In this document: one piece after another, positions 33,573-42,672 of the stretch
Numbering within the stretch: position 1 is the first letter of the stretch
Layout: every line of letters starts with the position of its first letter
Assembly (NCBI GenBank): GCA_028707255.1
Contig: JAQTUQ010000010.1
Span: forward strand, 1 to 49,272
DNA from: Dehalococcoidales bacterium
GTDB lineage: Bacteria; Chloroflexota; Dehalococcoidia; Dehalococcoidales; UBA5627
Direction: 5' to 3'
DNA: 49,272 nucleotides
The notes under the pieces: generated by a model
Told to the model about the DNA's origin: nothing
What the model saw: only the letters and a program-made list of their open reading frames with translations
The model's database searches: none
Translations under genes and position numbers: made by a program

Positions 33573-34563
33573 TTCTTCTTTACTGATTCTGATTCCCATA
33601 ATATTATTTGCTTTGGGTTTCGGTGTTGTAAACGGTTTCAACGACGCCGCCAATGCAATAGCTACCTCAATAGGCTCAAGAGCACTTGCTCCCCGGCATG
33701 CTCTTATGATAGCAGTCGTCTTTAACATGCTGGGAGCCGCTACAGGTACCGCTGTCGCCCAGACCGTAGGCAAGGGTGTTCTTATTCCGGAGGCGATTAC
33801 TTATCAGACCATTATTGCCGCACTGGCAGCTGTGATTCTCTGGACGAGCCTTGCTACCTATCTCGGATTGCCCGTAAGTTTAACGCATGGCTTTGTTGCC
33901 GCCCTTGCCATGTCCGGCATCGCAGCTGTCGGTACCAATGCCGTCAACTGGGGAATTATCGGTACGGTTTTGTCTGCCGTGATCACCGCTCCCGTGCTCG
34001 GTTTTATCGGCGGTTTTATTGTGATGACAATAATTTTCTGGGTGTTCAGGAAGAGCTTCCCTGCAAAACTCAGAACCATTTTCAGCCGTTTGCAGATACC
34101 GTCTACGGCATTTATGGCTTACAGTCATGGAAAGAATGACGGTCAGATGCCGATTGGTATTATAACAATGGCGATGATTCTGTATACAGGGCAAACGGAC
34201 ATGTGGGAAAGCATTCCCTGGTGGATAATTATAATATCTGCTTTATCTATCAGTTTTGGAACGGCTATAGGCGGCTGGCGGGTCATTAGGACTCTGGGGA
34301 TGAGAATTACCAATTTGCGCCCCGAGCACGGTTTTGCCGCACAGACTGCCGCGGCTTCGGTTATCGAGGCTGCTTCCCATCTGGGTATTCCTGTCAGTAC
34401 TACTCACAGTATCAGCGCTGCAGTTATGGGTGTGGGAGCGACCAAGCGTTTGTCGGCGGTGCGCTGGGGTGTCGCCGGTAACATGGTAAGCGCCTGGGTG
34501 ATTACTTTCCCTGTTTGCGGTGGTTTGGGGTTTCTTTTTTCCTGGATAATCGGATTGTTTTAA
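33565..34563 (+). CDS. pit: Low-affinity inorganic phosphate transporter, PiT family
   Basis: The 332-residue membrane protein takes up phosphate with a cation. It carries the two family repeats: GFNDAANAIATSIGSRAL near the N terminus (about 24-41) and the second-half counterpart around SHGKNDGQMPIGI (about 188-200) and PVSTTHSISAAV. Length is normal for bacterial PiT. It ends close to the convergent gmk gene. Confidence 0.94.
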   Translation: MPDSSLLILIPIILFALGFGVVNGFNDAANAIATSIGSRALAPRHALMIAVVFNMLGAATGTAVAQTVGKGVLIPEAITYQTIIAALAAVILWTSLATYLGLPVSLTHGFVAALAMSGIAAVGTNAVNWGIIGTVLSAVITAPVLGFIGGFIVMTIIFWVFRKSFPAKLRTIFSRLQIPSTAFMAYSHGKNDGQMPIGIITMAMILYTGQTDMWESIPWWIIIISALSISFGTAIGGWRVIRTLGMRITNLRPEHGFAAQTAAASVIEAASHLGIPVSTTHSISAAVMGVGATKRLSAVRWGVAGNMVSAWVITFPVCGGLGFLFSWIIGLF

Positions 34564-34569
34564 TAACCT

Positions 34570-35205
34570 TTAGAGGTTATATTCTCTGGGAGTAACACGC
34601 ATCTTCTCGGTATTGATTATCGCTCTGATTTCATCTACGACACGGTCTATCTGACCGTGTTCGTTGACGGCGACATAATCGAACATTTCCAATTTGGTCA
34701 TCTCTTCTTTTACCGTATCGATTCGTAACCTCAGGTTTTCCTCCGATTCCGTGTTGCGCATCGTCAAGCGGTCTATCAATTCCTGCATCGTAAGCGGCGC
34801 CAGAAAAATGAAGATTGCCTGCGGCACGATTTTTTTTATGGTGGCGGCGCCCTGTACATCGATTTTTATAATGGTGTCCTTCCCCTCAGCCAGAGCCTCT
34901 CTGACGGCCTGCTTGGGAACGCCGTAGAAGTTGCCGTAGACATTCGCCCATTCCAGCAGTTCGTTATTGTCTATCAATCGCTGAAATTGCTCTTCGGTGA
35001 CAAAATTGTAATCGATGCCGTCTTTTTCCCTGGGGCGTTTGGCACGCGTCGTCATGGTTGTTATGTGCGCTATCGGAAAGTGCACCATTTTCAGCCTGTT
35101 TAGAACGGCATCCTTGCCGGCTCCGGAAGGACCTGAGAGAACCAGTAGCAGGGGTTTTTTCGCCCCGTTCCACAAAATGTCGTTATTAGAGTTTGATTTT
35201 GTCAT
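34570..35205 (-). CDS. gmk: Guanylate kinase
   Basis: The 211-residue enzyme phosphorylates GMP to GDP with ATP. It has the P-loop [11 protein letters not shown] (about 24-34), in which Asp replaces the usual Ser/Thr after GK, the GMP-binding [18 protein letters not shown] (about 53-70) and the IDVQGA strand. It overlaps the upstream RemA-like gene by 20 nt. In many bacteria the next genes are rpoZ and coaBC; here it is followed by the convergent pit gene. Confidence 0.95.
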   Translation of the reverse strand: MTKSNSNNDILWNGAKKPLLLVLSGPSGAGKDAVLNRLKMVHFPIAHITTMTTRAKRPREKDGIDYNFVTEEQFQRLIDNNELLEWANVYGNFYGVPKQAVREALAEGKDTIIKIDVQGAATIKKIVPQAIFIFLAPLTMQELIDRLTMRNTESEENLRLRIDTVKEEMTKLEMFDYVAVNEHGQIDRVVDEIRAIINTEKMRVTPREYNL

Positions 35206-35479
35206 CGCCCAGCTCCGGTTTGATAACTGTACCGCCGCGCATTACCTGGAACCTGCCGGTGATTGTCTCGGGTGCCAAGGCTGCCAGCACGATGTGTCCG
35301 CTATCCGTAAAGATTACAGCCTTTGTGCGCCGGCCGCTTGTCATATCTATCAGTTGCCCTTTGTTGCGAGCATCCTGGATAATACGCTTGGTGGGGGCGG
35401 AGTTGGGCGAAGCGATGGCAATAACCCTGTTCATGGCAAGTATATTACCGAAGCCGATATGAACCAATTCTCCAAACAT
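35186..35479 (-). CDS. RemA/DUF370-family regulatory protein
   Basis: The 97-residue protein has the family pattern [27 protein letters not shown], then [17 protein letters not shown]. In Bacillus, RemA is a DNA-binding activator of matrix and osmoprotection genes; in other phyla the role is untested. The pairing with gmk is widely seen. A GAGGG Shine-Dalgarno precedes the ATG. Confidence 0.92.
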   Translation of the reverse strand: MFGELVHIGFGNILAMNRVIAIASPNSAPTKRIIQDARNKGQLIDMTSGRRTKAVIFTDSGHIVLAALAPETITGRFQVMRGGTVIKPELGDDKIKL

Positions 35480-35714
35480 GCTGTTTCCCTCTAGAATGCT
35501 TTAATAGAAGACTTTTATTTACCTTAAAAGGAATAAGCTATATCTTACCCCTTTGAACTATTTCTGGCAATAGTGACGGGGGAATGGGAGATGAAAATTA
35601 TACATTATTATGATGTCCAGACCTGTCGTAGCAAATTCCGACGTATTGGGATAAAGCTTATGGAATGGCATTTAGACTCTTCGCTTTGCTCAGAGTGGCA
35701 AAAGAATTAAAAAG

Positions 35715-35771
35715 CCGCTCGTGTCCTTCGATAAACTCAGGATGAGCGGAGCTTGTCGAATCCATAGCGGC
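35715..35771. repeat. GCCGTTCG-type dispersed repeat
   Basis: The gap 35480-35833 (354 bp) has no gene. It holds one copy of a repeat bounded by GCCGCT and AGCGGC with TCCTTCGATAAACTCAGGA inside. Copies with the same ends occur near 39.25, 44.34 and 46.12 kb. Confidence 0.75.
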
Positions 35772-35833
35772 GTCGAAAATAATTTCAGGGATTGCTTCGT
35801 CGTCCCTCTATGGCGAATAAAAAATTCTCAATC

Positions 35834-36937
35834 CTATACATTGAACAGGAAATTGATGACATCCCCGTCTTTAACTATATAGGTCTTGCCTTCCAGCCTC
35901 AATAGCCCGCGCTTCTTGCCCTCGACCAGGCTGCCGCAATTAATCAGGTCTTCGTAGCTGATTATTTCGGCGCGTATAAAACCTCTCTCGATATCCGAGT
36001 GGATTTTGCCTGCCGCTTTCTGCGCCACCGTCCCTTCGGTAATCGGCCAGGCGCGGCATTCATCGGCTCCTGCCGTCAGAAAAGATATCAATCCCAAGAG
36101 TGCATAAGATTGCTTGATAACCCTGTCCAGCCCCGGTTCTTCCAACCCGAAATCGCTTCTGAAGGATGCCGCCGATTCCTCATCATCCAGTTGTGCCAGT
36201 TCCATCTCGAGGTTGCCGCAGAAGGCGATAACGTGGTGGCTGGCGGTGCCGAATTTTGCGTTCATCTCTTCTTCAATTTTTTGGGTGTCCGCAAGTTGGG
36301 CTTCCCCGATATTTACAATAGTCAATAGCGGTTTGGCGCTTAAAAACTGGTAACCGACGATCGATTTCTGCTCTTCCTCGGTCAGATTCTGCTCCCTGAT
36401 GGGGATATCCTTTTCCAGTTCTGTCTTTATTTTAGCCAGTAACTCCTGTTCGCTTTTATACTGCTGCCTTTCATCGGGCTTGGCGCTTTTTAAGGAATTG
36501 GTTATCCTCTCCATCCTTCTTTCCATGATGGTAAGGTCGGAAAAGCTCAGTTCCATGTTCATGTTGTTGATATCCCTGGCGGGGTCGATGCTGCCGGAGG
36601 AGTGTACGATGCTGTCATCGGCAAAAGAGCGCACGACATTTATCAGCGCATCCACGTTGCTTAACTGCGCCAGGTATTCGCCGCTTATCGATGAATCTTT
36701 TCCGATTCCCTTTATAGAAGCGCCGATATCAAGATACTTTATTTCAGCCGGCACTATTTTTTTGGGGTTGAACATCTCGGCAAGCTTTATTAAGCGGGCA
36801 TCCGGTACTTTGGAAATGCCTATATGAGGCGCTTTTTGGGCTTGAATGCCGATGGCGGCATTGCCTTTGGTTAACGCATTAAAAACAGTTGTTCTGCCGC
36901 TTTCGGGCAATCCGATTATTCCGATACCTACACTCAT
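35834..36937 (-). CDS. ychF: Ribosome-associated P-loop ATPase YchF (OLA1 family)
   Basis: The 367-residue protein is a YchF-type NTPase with an N-terminal G domain, a coiled-coil insertion (about 130-200) and a C-terminal TGS domain ending KTYIVKDGDVINFLFNV. ECRAWPITEGT and HSDIERGFIRAEII are strong family markers. The P-loop reads GLPESGRTT; the invariant lysine of GxxxxGK(S/T) is Arg. The AGA codon was checked in the DNA. The change could be lineage-specific or weaken nucleotide binding. Confidence 0.94.
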   Translation of the reverse strand: MSVGIGIIGLPESGRTTVFNALTKGNAAIGIQAQKAPHIGISKVPDARLIKLAEMFNPKKIVPAEIKYLDIGASIKGIGKDSSISGEYLAQLSNVDALINVVRSFADDSIVHSSGSIDPARDINNMNMELSFSDLTIMERRMERITNSLKSAKPDERQQYKSEQELLAKIKTELEKDIPIREQNLTEEEQKSIVGYQFLSAKPLLTIVNIGEAQLADTQKIEEEMNAKFGTASHHVIAFCGNLEMELAQLDDEESAASFRSDFGLEEPGLDRVIKQSYALLGLISFLTAGADECRAWPITEGTVAQKAAGKIHSDIERGFIRAEIISYEDLINCGSLVEGKKRGLLRLEGKTYIVKDGDVINFLFNV

Positions 36938-37024
36938 ATTCCGGTTATAACTCCTCTGTTTTGCCTGATATAATTACGGCTGATTAAAAACTTATTTTTA
37001 TCAGCATTTAAAACGAATACGTTT

Positions 37025-37246
37025 CTAATCCCTTTTAATAATATTCCGGGCGTATTTGATTGCCAGTTCCCTGTCCTTGACGGTCAGGTTTTTATCGGCA
37101 GCCAGGTTCAGGAGTACCAGGAGCGCTTCATGATTGCCGATATTGGCTATGGACTGCACGGCTTCGTGCCTGATTTTTTCCGTCAAGGTCATATCAGCCG
37201 CCAGTCCGCATAATTTTTGCAGTTCATTATTAATATGTTCGGGCAT
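37025..37246 (-). CDS. Small HEAT-repeat-like protein
   Basis: The start at 37246 has an AAGGAG Shine-Dalgarno and is preferred over the ATG 17 codons upstream. The 73-residue protein seems to consist of paired helices (KIRHEAVQSIANIGNHEALLVLLNLA) like two HEAT repeats, with a basic C terminus. HEAT repeats usually bind protein partners. No specific function is recognised. Confidence 0.75.
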   Translation of the reverse strand: MPEHINNELQKLCGLAADMTLTEKIRHEAVQSIANIGNHEALLVLLNLAADKNLTVKDRELAIKYARNIIKRD

Positions 37247-37305
37247 TTTAATCTCCTTTTCCCCTGATAAATTACAATTAAAGCAGGACTTTGTCACTCT
37301 GCATA

Positions 37306-37334
37306 ATTCTACCCTATGGCATAGCGCACTGCAA
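37306..37334 (-). promoter_or_regulatory. Promoter of the HEAT-like gene
   Basis: On the minus strand TTGCAG, 17 bp and TAGAAT lie about 60 bp before the ATG. Confidence 0.5.
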
Positions 37335-37431
37335 CAGAAAATATCAAAAATATATATCTTAAAATCAATCGGTACTATAATTAAAACAATCTCTGCGGAA
37401 ACAGATTGAGGAAACTAGGCAGGCATGAATG

Positions 37432-37459
37432 TTGACAATATTAAAAAAACATATAAAAT
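37432..37459 (+). promoter_or_regulatory. Promoter with a long 5' leader before the 91-residue protein gene
   Basis: TTGACA, 16 bp and TAAAAT predict a start near 37466, so the transcript would have an unusually long AT-rich leader of about 210 nt. No known riboswitch was recognised in it. The gap 37247-37677 holds nothing else apart from the HEAT-gene promoter. Confidence 0.55.
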
Positions 37460-37677
37460 AGTAACTGAGATATAATATCGAGTTTAAAACAGTAATTATA
37501 TATAAAGTATATAAATAATGATGTTGTTCTCGGGGTGTATTGTCTTTTAGTCCTTTAAAAAATAATGAAGTTATCTTTTTATGATTATTTTTAACAAAGA
37601 TACCGGTTTAATCAATTAAAAAACAAACAGCAGGAAAAACTGCAAGAAAAATAATAATATTCAAGGAGGAGAAAAGT

Positions 37678-37953
37678 ATGTATCAGGTTACGGTACAGAA
37701 CCCGGAAAAAAAGGTTAAAAAGGGTGACTATCTGACTTTTACCATCGCCAATTTCCCGCCGAATACCAATCTGGATTACAACATCGGGGAGCACAATCAG
37801 TACAACTCCATCGGTCTGGGAAGTGTGACGTCGGATGCTAACGGAGCCGGAACATTCGCCACCCAGTTGAACAATAAAGCCGGAAAATACAGATTAACCG
37901 TAAGAAATTACACTTATGGTTCGGCAAACGATGATTTTGTTATAGAAGACTAG
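37678..37953 (+). CDS. Small beta-rich protein of unknown function
   Basis: The 91-residue protein has no signal peptide or membrane helix. It reads like a beta sandwich: alternating strands and the segments GSVTSDANGAGTF and GKYRLTVRN, a pattern seen in Ig-like domains of surface proteins. A strong AAGGAGGAG Shine-Dalgarno, a near-consensus promoter and a terminator suggest it is well expressed as a single-gene unit. I cannot name the family. Confidence 0.8.
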   Translation: MYQVTVQNPEKKVKKGDYLTFTIANFPPNTNLDYNIGEHNQYNSIGLGSVTSDANGAGTFATQLNNKAGKYRLTVRNYTYGSANDDFVIED

Positions 37954-38002
37954 CAGAGTATCATCCCTGATTAATCAGTACCATATAAAAATTGAATGAA
38001 GC

Positions 38003-38070
38003 GGTGATATTTAATTATCACCTTAAAACGATACGAAAGGCAGTCAATCCGAAAAACCGGGTTGGCTGCC
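38003..38070 (+). terminator. Two consecutive hairpins after the 91-residue protein gene
   Basis: GGTGAT/ATCACC (38003-38022, followed by TTAAAA) and GGCAGTCAATCCG/CGGGTTGGCTGCC (38039-38070, followed by TTCAATATT) form stems about 50 and 90 nt after the stop. The second is long and stable but its T-tract is weak. Confidence 0.55.
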
Positions 38071-38193
38071 TTCAATATTCCCGCTTTTGGCACCATTATT
38101 ACAGCCTGTCTCCAATATCGCAAGTAACTTGATTAAATCGATATATCGCAGTAATTATTACTGATTTCCCCATTATGTTAAAATGATTGCATA

Positions 38194-39201
38194 ATGCTGT
38201 ATATTCTTGCCGGACCGGATGATTTTTCGCGCACCGAAGCCCTTGCCGAGATAAAAAAGGAGCTGGGCGATGTTTCTATGCTTTCTTCCAATACCAGCGT
38301 TTTCGATGGGAAGAAGCTCGTCCCCGGGGAACTGGCTGCTGTGGCTCAGGCGATGCCGTTTTTATCTGAAAAAAGGCTCATCATAGTCGAAGGATTGCTG
38401 GAAAGATTCAGTTCCGATGTGCCCAAAAGCAGGGGCAAGAAAACTACCCGCGCATCTACGAAACAAAACGATATCGAGTCTTTTATCAACATATTTACTA
38501 ATCTTCCGGAAAGCACTGTCGCCGTGTTAATCGACGGAGAAATGGGCAAAAACAATCTGCTCTTCGATGGTATTTCCCCGAAAGCCAAAGTCAGTTCATT
38601 TCCGCAATTAAAGGGTGATAAGTTAATACAGTGGATAAAGAAGAGGGTTATCAAAGAGGACGGAAAGATTTCACCCGAAGCGGTCAAACTGCTTGAAAAG
38701 CAGGTCGGGGGCGATTTATGGGTGATGTCCAGCGAAATCGCCAAACTGGCAACCTATGCGCTCGGGCGGCAAATCGAGGTAGAGGACGTAAACCGGCTGG
38801 TGGGGTATACCCGGCAGGCGAATATCTTCAATATGGTGGATGCCGTTCTCGGTTTTAAAGCCGGGGTGGGGCAGCAGATGCTGCAGCAATTGATGCAGGA
38901 AGGTATGGCTCCGCCGCAAATCCTTTTCATGATATCGAGGCAGGTGCGCCAGATGATACAGGTCAAGGCGATGCTGAAAGAAAAAAGGGCGCAATCCGAA
39001 ATGCAGCAGAAGCTGGGATTGTTTAATGAATTCGTTTGGCAGAAGACGCTGGAACAGACCAATATGTATTCCTTCGACAGGCTGAAAGAACTCTATCACA
39101 AATTACTGGATACCGATATCGCCATCAAGACCGGTAAATACAACGACGAACTGGCTCTCAATATCCTGATTGCCGAGATGTGCTCGACCAGGACGGCGTA
39201 A
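38194..39201 (+). CDS. holA: DNA polymerase III delta subunit
   Basis: The 335-residue protein is the clamp-loader wrench subunit. It begins MLYILAGPDDFSRTEAL, typical of HolA, with an AAA+-like fold lacking a P-loop, and a helical collar domain with NIFNMVDAVLG (about 210-220). The central linker is Lys/Arg-rich (KSRGKKTTRASTK). No Shine-Dalgarno is visible; a TAAAAT box ends only 9 nt before the ATG, so the mRNA may be nearly leaderless, though its -35 is poor. Confidence 0.9.
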   Translation: MLYILAGPDDFSRTEALAEIKKELGDVSMLSSNTSVFDGKKLVPGELAAVAQAMPFLSEKRLIIVEGLLERFSSDVPKSRGKKTTRASTKQNDIESFINIFTNLPESTVAVLIDGEMGKNNLLFDGISPKAKVSSFPQLKGDKLIQWIKKRVIKEDGKISPEAVKLLEKQVGGDLWVMSSEIAKLATYALGRQIEVEDVNRLVGYTRQANIFNMVDAVLGFKAGVGQQMLQQLMQEGMAPPQILFMISRQVRQMIQVKAMLKEKRAQSEMQQKLGLFNEFVWQKTLEQTNMYSFDRLKELYHKLLDTDIAIKTGKYNDELALNILIAEMCSTRTA

Positions 39202-39203
39202 TT

Positions 39204-39355
39204 GTCATTGCGAATCCCGATTTATCGGGATGAAGCAATTTTGGTGAATACAAGCCGTTCGTGGAGCCTGTCCTGAGGTTCTCGAAGGGAGCGTGTCGAA
39301 CCATAACGGCGGAGAATATCGAATTGAATTTAGATGCTTCGCTACGCTCAGCATG
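39204..39355. repeat. Adjacent GTCATTGCGAA and GCCGTTCG repeat units after holA
   Basis: Within 39202-39495 a unit GTCATTGCGAATCCCGAT-TT-ATCGGGATGAAGCAATT (39204-39243) is followed by a GCCGTT...AACGGC unit (39254-39310) and a half copy GATGCTTCGCTACGCTCAGCATGAC. No gene is seen before 39496. Confidence 0.8.
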
Positions 39356-39495
39356 ACAATGGTGAAAAACCTAATGTATCTGGATGATGGATGAGGGTCA
39401 GCATTGTTCTGTTTACACTCTATTGACTTGTGTGAATATCGGACATATAATGCTATCAATCCTTGAATTGAGTAACCGAATACAAGGGAAATAAT

Positions 39496-39720
39496 ATGAG
39501 AGCATTTTTTGGGAAATTTTTTAAAATATCGGGTTCTTTAATTTTATTGCTTTCTATATCGTATGTTGTAATATCTATAATTACATCGCTCACTTCTGAT
39601 ATACGTGTTCATTCTAATCCTCTCGGTTCTAATAATTTATTCTATTTTATTATAGTCTTAGGGTTAATATTTATCGGGATAGGGAATGTGATTAGCAAAC
39701 TAAAAGCTCCTCATAAATGA
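39496..39720 (+). CDS. Small two-helix membrane protein, unknown
   Basis: The 74-residue protein has two membrane helices (about 12-32 and 48-66) joined by a polar loop. An AAGGGA Shine-Dalgarno precedes the ATG. Base composition is more AT-rich than in its neighbours and it lies between a repeat cluster and alaS, so it may be a recent or weakly conserved gene. No family is recognised. Confidence 0.55.
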   Translation: MRAFFGKFFKISGSLILLLSISYVVISIITSLTSDIRVHSNPLGSNNLFYFIIVLGLIFIGIGNVISKLKAPHK

Positions 39721-39760
39721 TGGCCATATTTTCTCAATGGGCGGCATCTTCTATCCTAAA

Positions 39761-39789
39761 TTGACAGAAACCATTCCTTAAATTACAAT
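39761..39789 (+). promoter_or_regulatory. Near-leaderless promoter of alaS
   Basis: TTGACA, exactly 17 bp and TACAAT predict a start near 39796, only about five bases before the alaS ATG. There is no room for a Shine-Dalgarno. Confidence 0.7.
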
Positions 39790-39800
39790 CATATTCTATT

Positions 39801-42383
39801 ATGAGTATGACAGGCGATAACATCAGGGAAAGCTTTTTACGTTACTTTGAGGAAAAAGGGCATAAAATAATGCCCAGTTCCTCGCTGGTGCCTCACGGCG
39901 ACCCGACGCTTCTTCTGACCAGCGCCGGTATGGTGCAGTTCAAACCCTACTTTTTAGGCGAGAAGCCGCCAGCCACCCGTATGACCTCCTGCCAGAAGTG
40001 TTTCCGTGTTACCGATATCGATTCGGTAGGGGATACCAAGCACCTCACTTTTTTCGAGATGCTGGGTAACTTCAGCATCGGCGACTACTTCAAGGAAGGG
40101 GCGATTGACTTCGCCTGGGAATACGTCATTGAACGCCTGCAACTACCCAAGGAACGCATCTGGATAACCGTTTTTCGTGATGACGATGAAGCATTCGAAA
40201 TCTGGAATAAGAAAATCGGAGTTCCGACTGAGCGTATCGTCCGCTGCGGCGAGAAAGAGAACTTCTGGGGGCCTGCCGGCGATTCCGGCCCCTGCGGCCC
40301 GTGCAGCGAATTGCACTACGATTTCGGAAAGGATATCGGCTGCCGCAAAGCTGATTGCTCCCCCGCCTGTTCCTGCGAACGTTTCTGCGAAATCTGGAAT
40401 CTGGTTTTCGTGCAATATAATCAGGATAAATCAGGCAAGCGCACCCCACTTACCAAAGGGCATATCGATACCGGCATGGGTCTGGAGCGTATGACCGTCA
40501 TTATGCAGAACAGGAACTCGGTCTATGAAACCGATTTATTTACTCCCTTACTGGATGCCATTTCCGCATTATCGGGCATAGAGTATGGCTCTGATAGCGC
40601 TATCGATAACAATATTAGAGTAGTTGCCGAACATGGCAGGGCAACTACCTTCCTGATTGCCGACGGCGTTCTGCCCGGCAACGAAAAACAGAGTTATGTC
40701 TTGAGAAGGCTGATGCGCCGCGCCATCTTCTTCGGGGAAAAGCTGGTTGCCGGCAAGTCATTTTTAACAGAAATCGCGAAGGTAACAATTGAAAGAATGA
40801 AGCATGAGTACCCCGAACTGGGACATAAGAAGGATTTTATCCTGAAGGTAATCCAGGAAGAAGAAGCTCGCTTCCGAGATACTTTGAAGACGGGAACGCA
40901 ACTACTCGAAGGAATCATGTCCGAAATTTCCGAAAAGGGTGAAAAAGAAATTTCCGGTGAGCAGGCATTCAAACTCTACGATACTTATGGTTTCCCCGTC
41001 GATTTGACGCAGGAAGTAGCCTCAAAAAAGGGCTTTATGGTGGATATGACGGGCTTCGAAGCCGAAATGGAGAAACAGCGCGAGAGGGCGAAGGCTTCAC
41101 AAAAGTTTAAAAAGAGTCTGTCGCTGGCTGCGGACGTCGAGGTTATCAACGGCTGCGGTACATGTGTCTTTACCGGATACGAAAATCTGTCGGATAAATC
41201 CGTAATAAGCGGTCTTTTATGCGATAATAAAAATGTTAATGAAATTACCGAAGGGCAGGAAGCCGCCATAATGCTTGATAAAACCCCGTTCTATGCCGAA
41301 AAGGGCGGACAGGTCGGCGATACAGGAGAGATAATCGGTTCGGGTGGGCGTTTTATTGTTAAAGATACCGTTAAAATAAGCGATAAAATCGTAGCGCATA
41401 AAGGATATGTAGTACAGGGAGTCTTTAAAACCGGTGACGAAGTTACCGCTGAAGTTGATATAGAGCGCAGGCTTGATATTGCGCGCAACCATACGGCAAC
41501 GCATCTTCTGCAATATGCATTGCGCAATGTACTGGGTGAGCACGTTCAGCAGAGGGGTTCGCTAGTGGCTCCCGACAGGTTAAGGTTTGACTTTTCGCAT
41601 ATGTCTGCCATGACGGAAGATGAAATAGAAAAAGTACAATCCATAGTCAACTATGAAATACGCCGCAATCATGCGGTACATCCCGATATTATGCCCTATA
41701 AGCAGGCCGTCAAGGATGGCGCCATTGCGCTGTTCGATGAGAAGTACGGCGACGAAGTCAGGGTATTGAAAATCGGCAGTCCCTTAATCAGTTCCGAGCT
41801 CTGCGGCGGCACGCACGTTTCCGCAACCGGAGAAATCGGATTCTTCCAGATAATCTCCGAATCCAGTATCGGAGGCGGCATTCGTCGTATCGAAGCGGTT
41901 AGCGGCAGGGGGGCGGAACAGGCGGTAAAGAATAACATTATCAATCTAAAGAATGAAATCATGACAGTTCAGGCGGAATTGGACAGGGAACGCCGTCAGG
42001 TAGCCTCATTGCAGCGCGGACAGACCAAACAGCAGGCGGATTCGCTGCTTGGCAAAGTCGAAATCGTTAAAGATATACAGTTGCTGGTAAGCCGTATTGA
42101 GGCTTCCGATATCGATATGATGCGCGATATGGCGGATATGCTGCGTGCTAAACTGGGCAGCGGTATCGTGGTGCTGGGGGCGGTCTTTGAAGATAAACCG
42201 TCCTTTATCGTGGCGGTAACACCCGACCTTGTGAAAAAGGGTTATCAGGCAGGCAGGCTGGTAAAGCATATTTCATCGGTTGCCGGTGGCGGGGGCGGCG
42301 GCAAGCCGGATATGGCACAGGGCGGCGGCAGGGATATAGATAAACTGGAAGAAGCCATCAATTCTGTTAAGGGAATATTATAA
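39801..42383 (+). CDS. alaS: Alanyl-tRNA synthetase
   Basis: The 860-residue enzyme charges tRNA-Ala. It has the class II core (about 1-240) beginning IRESFLRYFEEKGHK, the editing domain with HTATHLLQYALR (the HxxxH zinc motif, about 563-574) and CGGTHVSATGEIG (about 666-678), and the C-Ala domain with the glycine-rich GGGGGGKPDMAQGG. Length is normal. The gene has its own promoter and an almost absent leader; an alternative ATG lies two codons downstream. Confidence 0.97.
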   Translation: MSMTGDNIRESFLRYFEEKGHKIMPSSSLVPHGDPTLLLTSAGMVQFKPYFLGEKPPATRMTSCQKCFRVTDIDSVGDTKHLTFFEMLGNFSIGDYFKEGAIDFAWEYVIERLQLPKERIWITVFRDDDEAFEIWNKKIGVPTERIVRCGEKENFWGPAGDSGPCGPCSELHYDFGKDIGCRKADCSPACSCERFCEIWNLVFVQYNQDKSGKRTPLTKGHIDTGMGLERMTVIMQNRNSVYETDLFTPLLDAISALSGIEYGSDSAIDNNIRVVAEHGRATTFLIADGVLPGNEKQSYVLRRLMRRAIFFGEKLVAGKSFLTEIAKVTIERMKHEYPELGHKKDFILKVIQEEEARFRDTLKTGTQLLEGIMSEISEKGEKEISGEQAFKLYDTYGFPVDLTQEVASKKGFMVDMTGFEAEMEKQRERAKASQKFKKSLSLAADVEVINGCGTCVFTGYENLSDKSVISGLLCDNKNVNEITEGQEAAIMLDKTPFYAEKGGQVGDTGEIIGSGGRFIVKDTVKISDKIVAHKGYVVQGVFKTGDEVTAEVDIERRLDIARNHTATHLLQYALRNVLGEHVQQRGSLVAPDRLRFDFSHMSAMTEDEIEKVQSIVNYEIRRNHAVHPDIMPYKQAVKDGAIALFDEKYGDEVRVLKIGSPLISSELCGGTHVSATGEIGFFQIISESSIGGGIRRIEAVSGRGAEQAVKNNIINLKNEIMTVQAELDRERRQVASLQRGQTKQQADSLLGKVEIVKDIQLLVSRIEASDIDMMRDMADMLRAKLGSGIVVLGAVFEDKPSFIVAVTPDLVKKGYQAGRLVKHISSVAGGGGGGKPDMAQGGGRDIDKLEEAINSVKGIL

Positions 42384-42452
42384 GGTTTTTATATATGGTT
42401 ATTCCTCTACGGTTTTTTCGGTATGCTCTTGGAGTGGACTTAAAACACAATT

Positions 42453-42553
42453 GTCATGCTGGAGTCCCGGCTTGTCGGGACGAAGCATCTGAGGTTGGGT
42501 GGAAATTAAACCCCACCAGATCTTCGGTCATTTTCATTCCCTCCAGGGTGACA
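42453..42553. repeat. GTCATGCTGGAGTCCCGG repeat between alaS and ruvX
   Basis: GTCATGCTGGAGTCCCGGCTTGTCGGGACGAAGCATCT resembles the 21163-21200 unit closely; a trailing CCAGGGTGACAA forms the distant other end. The gap of 289 bp has no gene. Confidence 0.78.
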
Positions 42554-42672
42554 AATGTTGCTCGTGGTTTGTTTCGGGCATTATGAAAGGTTTGTCTTTT
42601 GAATCTATGGCGGATATGATTAGTGAAATATAATATGTTTATATGTACAGATGTATAACAGGAGATATCGAG

